Source: Lachnospiraceae bacterium
Lineage (GTDB): Bacteria; Bacillota; Clostridia; Lachnospirales; Lachnospiraceae
DNA length: 19,140 bases
NCBI GenBank assembly: GCA_900770225.1
Contig: CAAGJU010000224.1
Location: forward strand, 1-19,140
Direction: 5' to 3'
Shown: in pieces, positions 15,501-19,140 of the stretch
Position numbering within the stretch: position 1 is the stretch's first letter
Layout of the letters: each line of letters starts with the position of its first letter
Notes under the pieces: generated by a model
The model's database searches: none
What the model saw: the letters and a program-made list of their open reading frames with translations, nothing else
Told to the model about the DNA's origin: nothing
Translations under genes and position numbers: made by a program

Positions 15501-15728
15501 GCAGATTCATCATCCATCCACCTGGACATGATGTTCATCGACGAGGGCTTCGGCTCCCTCGATGACCACGCACGCGATCAGGCCGTCCGCGTGCTGCAGC
15601 AGATGGCCGGCGGCACGAGACTCATCGGCATCATCTCGCATGTCACCGAGCTCAAGCAGGAAATTGAAGATCAGCTGATCGTCACCCGCGATGAGGACGG
15701 AAGCCACGTGCGCTGGCAGATCAGTTGA
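12516..15728 (+). CDS. sbcC: Nuclease SbcCD subunit C (Rad50-like ATPase)
   Basis: A 1070-residue SMC-like ATPase and partner of SbcD. Walker A GDTGAGKST is at about 34-42. Two very long Ala/Glu/Lys-rich coiled coils flank the zinc hook CPVCG at 534-538. The ABC signature LSGGESFMAALSLALG starts near 972, Walker B MMFIDEGFG has Asp near 1007, and the H-loop IISHVTEL follows. The length is typical. The stop codon overlaps the first base of palindromic repeat copy D, which therefore doubles as a candidate terminator. The complex is known to attack long DNA palindromes, notable given the many long inverted repeats in this window. Confidence 0.96.
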   Translation: MRPVRLTMQAFGSYGQKTVIDFTKPDQNLFLITGDTGAGKSTIFDAIVFALYGEASSSLNKKDGTELQSQYASLDTEPFVELTFYEENGMYTVRRVPRHLRTAKRNGARDQLVSESVSLILPDGTEYPPKEADSRIVSLVGLTKSQFMQVAMIAQGEFMELLRTDSNRKKEIFRKLFHTGIYQDITDELARRCKERRTSIAQIRTACQQEASHIEVPEDYERRDEIRAPLHRILTADRLSAADMETLLAELQLLCTSLQEQTEKTAGEVRLLSEKRDAARDAGTAAEALARSFEQLSQAQQDLAACEASRSQITDAEQKVRRITDAWDIQSVYQRYEDMEKTAAKTAADLSREKASLPALTGNVKQADANEAAAKAAADQALADFSREKERVDKSLRILQQIQDAAEKVSAGRSASEAADKKAAKAAQALAQWTAQTAAWKQQETALQGADRALALWESADAEEKSIIEDIRTADQEEQAAGQQEAEARTAAAGYEAARKAYLQKKEEYDRKNAAFLDAQAGYLARTLRDGEPCPVCGSVSHPHPCTVSGENENLTREMIDALAAETSGQEHLCAKKAEISGRAAELLTEKRRHLQFSTDRLKERLRAFADNPHRTGTAVKYQIPDDMTIADAKKIINEMHRQLHAEGIRLKKRAEDLADIQKNLQNADTKQNALQKTLDGAKETAAAAKSSLSASEAALEGLQKQAEFPSREEAEKVLAAASDKEKAARDQYTKATDAARTAHAAKDHAETLIRQFTGALPAQQAERDARKTAYEAIMREKDMAESEWKAVTAESSKADISRLQEVISSWQKKKAAAEGAAATAEKAINGREKPDLEKLSAVRIEAQEKLDNAQKRLERLKEIRHADRTALDGLSPQMEERSRITEEYTRLSSLYERLAGKRTGARMDIETFVQRYYLQQILYAANRRFQEMSAGQFELRMTDVDQAGEGRNRGLDLMVYSAVTGKVREVRTLSGGESFMAALSLALGMADQIQADSSSIHLDMMFIDEGFGSLDDHARDQAVRVLQQMAGGTRLIGIISHVTELKQEIEDQLIVTRDEDGSHVRWQIS

Positions 15729-15863
15729 ACACAGATGCTTCCCCCCCCCGTAACACGCTCTCGCTCGTCCTCGACGCAGCGGTGGTAAGCTCGGTCATCG
15801 CTTCGCTCGTCCTCGCAAACCACCGGCGTCTGCGGATGGTTACGGGTTGGAAGCATCTGTGTT
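15728..15863 (+). repeat. Structured palindromic repeat, copy D
   Basis: The outer arms AACACAGATGCTTCC (15728-15742) / GGAAGCATCTGTGTT (15849-15863) are perfect over 15 bp and unlike those of A-C or E. The core GACGC-ag-CGGTGGT / ACCACCGGCGTC has the same 2-nt bulge as B and E. Compared with B, two stem pairs differ on both sides (A-T for G-C, C-G for T-A). CGCTTCGCTCG is at the tip. A run of nine C lies at 15741-15749. It sits between convergent sbcC and the GtrA-like gene and probably serves as a two-way terminator. Confidence 0.85.
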
Positions 15864-15885
15864 TCTGGAAGTCCTGACACAATGA

Positions 15886-16305
15886 TTATGAACGTTTTTC
15901 ATCTTCACCGGCTGTTTTTTGAGCGCGCTCGTTCGTGTCAATGGATTTGCCGAATACGAAATACCGGTCATACAGATACTCAAGCACGAAGTTGCAGAGC
16001 ATGTTGAGCAACGTCACCAGATCCAGAATCGTATACAGAATAATCTCGATGACGCCCGCAGAGATGGAAAAAAGCGTGAACTTGATCGCGCGCCAGAGCT
16101 CCGCATGGCTCCCCTTCTTCACATCGACGACAGTCGCTTCTGCGTTTCCGGCCGTCTGCATGCGCTCCTGCTGCACGCCCCCGGCAAACGTCCCACTCCC
16201 GGTATTCTGTCTGTTTACGTCTTTATGCGCATTTTTCATATCCTGATCATTCGGACTTGCCTGTGCCTTATTTTCGTCCTTTACCGTACTGTTCTCCTGT
16301 GTCAT
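15886..16305 (-). CDS. GtrA-like membrane protein, probably internally deleted
   Basis: A 139-residue protein. The first ~65 residues are polar (Gln, Asn, Lys, Thr). ELWRAIKFTLFSISAGVIEII then looks like the first membrane helix of GtrA-family proteins, and LLNMLCNFVLEYLYDRYFVFGKSIDTN like the last helix and tail. GtrA proteins normally have four helices; from memory, related Clostridial proteins carry ~65 more residues between these parts. Here the two ends are joined in frame at about YTILDLVTLLN, leaving about two helices. It may be non-functional. GtrA proteins are thought to help move polyprenol-linked sugars across the membrane. ATG at 16305 is preferred over GTG at 16314; AAGGTG precedes it. 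The start is 6 bp after the kinase pseudogene stop, so both belonged to one transcript. Confidence 0.65.
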   Translation of the reverse strand: MTQENSTVKDENKAQASPNDQDMKNAHKDVNRQNTGSGTFAGGVQQERMQTAGNAEATVVDVKKGSHAELWRAIKFTLFSISAGVIEIILYTILDLVTLLNMLCNFVLEYLYDRYFVFGKSIDTNERAQKTAGEDEKRS

Positions 16306-16310
16306 GCCCC

Positions 16311-17137
16311 TCACCTTCTTCCATTAATTTCTGCGAACATTTTCCTGTTGGCATCATGCAGTTCCCGGAACACCCGATAGTTATGCAAATAGGCGTTCCT
16401 GCTGCGAGGCCAAGCTCGGAAGCCGCTTTTTCCGTCAGCGGACCCGCACTGGCCGTACACGGGATGATCTCCGGCAGAAGCTCCCTCTTCACGCCGAACA
16501 TGTGACAGAGCTCATCGCTCCATCCCTCGTGTCCCTTCCGCGTATCATAGAGAAGCGTCGAATAGGCCGAATCCGGTGTCATAATGAAGCGCCCCGTGCA
16601 GCGGCTGATGATATATTCCTTCACATCCAGCCAGGCCGCAGCCCTCGAAGCCGCCTCCGGCTCATGCGCCGTCAGCCATTTATATTTCCACAGCGGATCC
16701 TTGACCGAAGACGACACCGCACCGGTGATCCGCAGCGACGGAATCAGCTTCAGAATATTCGCGCCCGCGATCTGAATGACGTTCGCGATGCCTTTTTTCA
16801 GCTCCTCGCCCGCGCGCTGATCCATGTAGCTCATCGGATTGTGCACCGGTACGCCGTCCTTATCCACCAGAATGAGCGCCTGCATCTGCGAGCAGAAGGA
16901 GATGCCCTTCACCTGCGACGGCTGCACATCCGACCCTGAAAAAATATCGCGCGTCGTTTCGCACATGGCCTTCCACCACTCATCGGCTTTCTGCTCCACG
17001 CCGCCGTTATCCAGCACATACAGCCCGTAGCCCTGCGAAGCATGTGCCTTCATCCGGATGCGGTCCGTAATCGCAAAAAGGCAGGTTTTCACGCCTGTTG
17101 TCCCGAGATCATACGCCAATACATACGTTTCCTCCAT
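16311..17137 (-). pseudogene. FGGY carbohydrate kinase with an internal deletion
   Basis: The start is good (ATG 17137, AGGAGGGG upstream). The N-terminal kinase half is intact: YVLAYDLGTTGVKTCLF, GVEQKADEWWKAM, ISFCSQMQALILVD, PMSYMDQRAGEELKKG and WKYKWLTAHEP. Near residue 285, just after ELGLAAGTP, homology ends. In the next frame the sequence reads YRVFRELHDANRKMFAEING, then stop at 16311. That is the expected extreme C-terminus of an FGGY kinase. So roughly 200 codons, including the ATP-binding C-terminal domain, were lost in one deletion that also shifted frame. The frame entered from the N-terminal half runs on to 16268 across the GtrA-like start. The enzyme would be inactive; the intact version probably resembled a xylulokinase-type kinase. 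Confidence 0.8.
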
Positions 17138-17514
17138 TGCTTTCCCCTCCTGCGGGCACCCGGGCTTTCCATGCCTTGATACCACCTGTCTTTGCTGATC
17201 CGCCCCGCACGATGGATCAGCACCAGTCCTGCGGCACGCAATGTAAAACACATTTCCATGCGCGGACTGCCTTCCAGATATTCAGAGACTGTATCAACGC
17301 GCCACTTCCTCCGGAAAAGAGGACAAAAAATTTACCGAAATGGTCAAAATAATCCCGGTAAAACGCGCCTGTTTATCAAATAATTTAAGTGATTCATTGC
17401 TCCGTACACAGCGATCGATGGCAATGGTTTGATTGATGATAATGGTTTTTACTTCATCTGCTGCCATTGCGGCGATTGCGGCATTCATTTCACAAGCAAA
17501 GGGGGAATTAACAA
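17138..17514. other. Intergenic region between divergent kinase pseudogene and SLH gene
   Basis: 377 bp with no supported gene. It holds a perfect 9-bp inverted repeat, TGCTGATCC (17193-17201) / GGATCAGCA (17214-17222), 56 bp upstream of the kinase start; this could be an operator or a leader hairpin. The half nearer the SLH gene is AT-rich. A GATAAT near 17440 is a weak -10 candidate for that gene without a matching -35. Confidence 0.45.
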
Positions 17515-18909
17515 ATGAGAGAACAGAAACTTGCAGGTATGAACATCATGAAATGGCTCATGATGGCAGTACTGGTTGCGGCAGCGCTGATTCTGTTGCG
17601 GCCTGCAGAAGTACACGCGGAAGCAGAGGAAGTGGATCTTGCCCTGGATAATCAGTGGGTAACCACGTCCCTTTCTCCAGAGGATACTGTTCGTTATTTC
17701 CAAATCGAGGTGCCTTCGGATGGCTGGATCTATGTGGATGTCCAGGATTGCGGTTTTTATGATAAAGTAGACGGATGGCTGGGCGACTGTTACTTTCGGG
17801 TTATTAATGAAGACAAAACAAATATAGACGACCCATTTTATAAGGACGAAGTCACAAATGCTACTACGGTAGCACCTCTGACAATGTCTACGCCGGATGG
17901 CGGACTGGCATTGAGGAAGGGCACATATTATATACGGATAAGTCACTCCTACTCAGACCTCTCCGGATACCACACCGGAATATCGAAAATACGCGTACGT
18001 GCTTCATTTAAAGCTGCTGATAATGATGACACGGGGATAAACAATTCCTTCGAAACTGCCACTGAACTGGCAGCGGGAAAGAAGCTCACAGGATTCCTGG
18101 CGTGCAGCGAGAGCAATGATTTTTACAAAATCAACGTCCCGGTCGCAACGACGATCGAGGTTACCCTGAATTCATCGGTTTGGTTCAGCTTTTTCTCATT
18201 CTGGAACAGTGATCTGGAGCTGGCAGCAGATGAAAATGAGGTCTGGTACGGATCAGCGGCTGAACCAAAACTGATGAAAGAATCATATAATGTCGCAGCC
18301 GGTGTTTACTATCTCAAAGTACGCGGGTGGGATACTGCTGGAGTCGCATCGAGAACAGGTAAATATACATTAAGCTGGAATTTAAAGAACAATTTCACCG
18401 ATGTCAGTGATCAGTCTTACTGCTATGAGCCGGTTTCATGGGCAGTGGCGAACGGTGTGACGACAGGCACTTCTGCAACAACGTTCGGTCCAAATGATAC
18501 CTGCACAAGAGCACAGATGGTCACCTTCCTCTGGAATGCCGCAGGAAAGCCCGAACCGTCCTCAACGCAGAACCCGTTTACAGATGTGAAGAGCGGTTCC
18601 TATTATAAAGCTATTCTGTGGGCAAGTCAGAATGGCATTGTCAGCGGCACTTCAGACACAACCTTCAGCCCGAACGAAAAAGTCACCAGAGCACAGGCAG
18701 TGACGATCCTCTGGCGTGAGGCGGGCAAGCCTTCCGCATCAGGAAGCATGGCATTCCGTGACTGTGCGACCGATCAGTATTACAGCACAGCAGTTCTGTG
18801 GGCAGTATCGAAGAACGTGACGTCCGGAACATCCTCGACGACATTCAGTCCCAACGGAATCTGCACAAGAGCTCAGATCGTGACATTCCTCTACAGATAT
18901 GCAAACTGA
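17515..18909 (+). CDS. Secreted protein with PPC-like domains and three SLH repeats
   Basis: A 464-residue protein. The signal peptide is MREQKLAGMNIMKWLMMAVL through a hydrophobic core, with likely cleavage after VHA (residue 35). Two beta-rich segments (about 40-155 and 165-290) with YFQIEVPSDGWIYVDV, GTYYIRI, NDFYKINVP and GVYYLKVRG resemble bacterial pre-peptidase C-terminal (PPC) domains. Three SLH repeats follow at about 292-345, 353-404 and 412-464. Each has F-D, WA, GTS-TTF-PN and TRAQ-VT-L, and they should bind the cell-wall polymer. No catalytic domain is visible, so this is a wall-attached binding or structural protein. ATG at 17515 follows AAAGGGGG. It looks less GC-rich than the sbc genes and may be a later acquisition; no neighbour gene explains its function. 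Confidence 0.88.
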   Translation: MREQKLAGMNIMKWLMMAVLVAAALILLRPAEVHAEAEEVDLALDNQWVTTSLSPEDTVRYFQIEVPSDGWIYVDVQDCGFYDKVDGWLGDCYFRVINEDKTNIDDPFYKDEVTNATTVAPLTMSTPDGGLALRKGTYYIRISHSYSDLSGYHTGISKIRVRASFKAADNDDTGINNSFETATELAAGKKLTGFLACSESNDFYKINVPVATTIEVTLNSSVWFSFFSFWNSDLELAADENEVWYGSAAEPKLMKESYNVAAGVYYLKVRGWDTAGVASRTGKYTLSWNLKNNFTDVSDQSYCYEPVSWAVANGVTTGTSATTFGPNDTCTRAQMVTFLWNAAGKPEPSSTQNPFTDVKSGSYYKAILWASQNGIVSGTSDTTFSPNEKVTRAQAVTILWREAGKPSASGSMAFRDCATDQYYSTAVLWAVSKNVTSGTSSTTFSPNGICTRAQIVTFLYRYAN

Positions 18910-19140
18910 GAAAAAGCTTATCTTATAAACCCATATGCTATGAATAGCACCACATATTGTATAAGTCTACGCGCCGCTTCGCACTACGTGCTCTCGCGTC
19001 GCTACAAGCAGGCCCGACTGCGTCGGGCTGACGCGGCGTTCGCCTCACCGTATCACGCTTCGCGTGTACGGATGCGGCTCACTGCCCGCGCATATTCGCA
19101 TTCTTGCGATGCTTCGCATCGCTCCATGCTCATACTTGTT
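18910..19140 (+). repeat. Right-edge structured repeats, including copy of 31-89
   Basis: After the SLH gene no further gene starts. 19032-19090 matches 31-89 (52 of 59 positions by my count), including hairpin CCGTA-t-CACGC / GCGTG-TACGG. Further hairpins are GCCCGA (19012-19017) / TCGGGC (19023-19028) and GCGATGC-ttc-GCATCGC (19106-19122). GTGCTCTCGCGTCGCTAC near 18988 recalls the CGCTCTCGC arm of the palindromic repeats. No U-tract follows any of these, so a simple terminator is not evident. Confidence 0.65.

Overview
The window looks like a chromosomal segment of an anaerobic Firmicute, most likely a Lachnospiraceae-type Clostridium relative. The reasons are AGGAGG-type ribosome sites with ATG, GTG and TTG starts, a LytTR/GHKL two-component pair, a clostripain-like remnant, a GtrA protein with a long charged N-terminus, and an SLH-domain surface protein. 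Base composition looks moderately GC-rich by eye; I did not compute it. Family names come from motifs and remembered families, not from database searches.

Layout. (1) 1-438: two structured repeats and the terminator of the first gene. (2) 439-5359, all minus strand: a membrane protein of unknown function, a DUF4190-like small membrane protein, a LytTR response regulator and a 7TM GHKL histidine kinase. A broken secreted-protein gene and a structured repeat lie between regulator and kinase. A pair of 11-bp direct repeats with LytTR-type geometry precedes the DUF4190-like gene, so the regulator may control it and possibly its own gene. (3) 5926-6948: a divergent sigma-70 family factor on the plus strand. 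(4) 7103-10989: a sugar and nucleoside catabolic block. Xylulokinase-like xylB is on the plus strand and converges on a minus-strand series udp, cdd, fsa. Uridine phosphorylase and cytidine deaminase would release pentose-1-phosphate and uracil, while the kinase and the aldolase/transaldolase act on sugar phosphates. (5) 11368-15728: the sbcD-sbcC nuclease operon, coupled by an ATGA overlap. (6) 15886-17137, minus: a GtrA-like protein apparently missing its middle, preceded by an FGGY kinase pseudogene that keeps its N-terminal half and its last ~25 codons but lost the middle. (7) 17515-18909: a secreted protein with PPC-like regions and three SLH repeats. The right edge carries a repeat that matches the left edge.

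The most interesting content is non-coding. A family of long imperfect palindromes occurs six times (91-309, 2621-2816, 8641-8761, 9587-9618, 11212-11326, 15728-15863). Their outer stems differ between subfamilies, but the inner core stem keeps its pairing through several compensatory base changes. One copy is flanked by an exact 12-bp direct repeat and has lost its core cleanly. Separately, an identical 20-bp block within a 32-nt conserved window lies upstream of xylB, cdd and udp, always in the same orientation to the gene. In two of the three cases it is joined to a long hairpin that begins just after the stop codon of the preceding gene. This looks like a shared promoter/operator for a small nucleoside/pentose regulon, or a mobile cassette that carries one.
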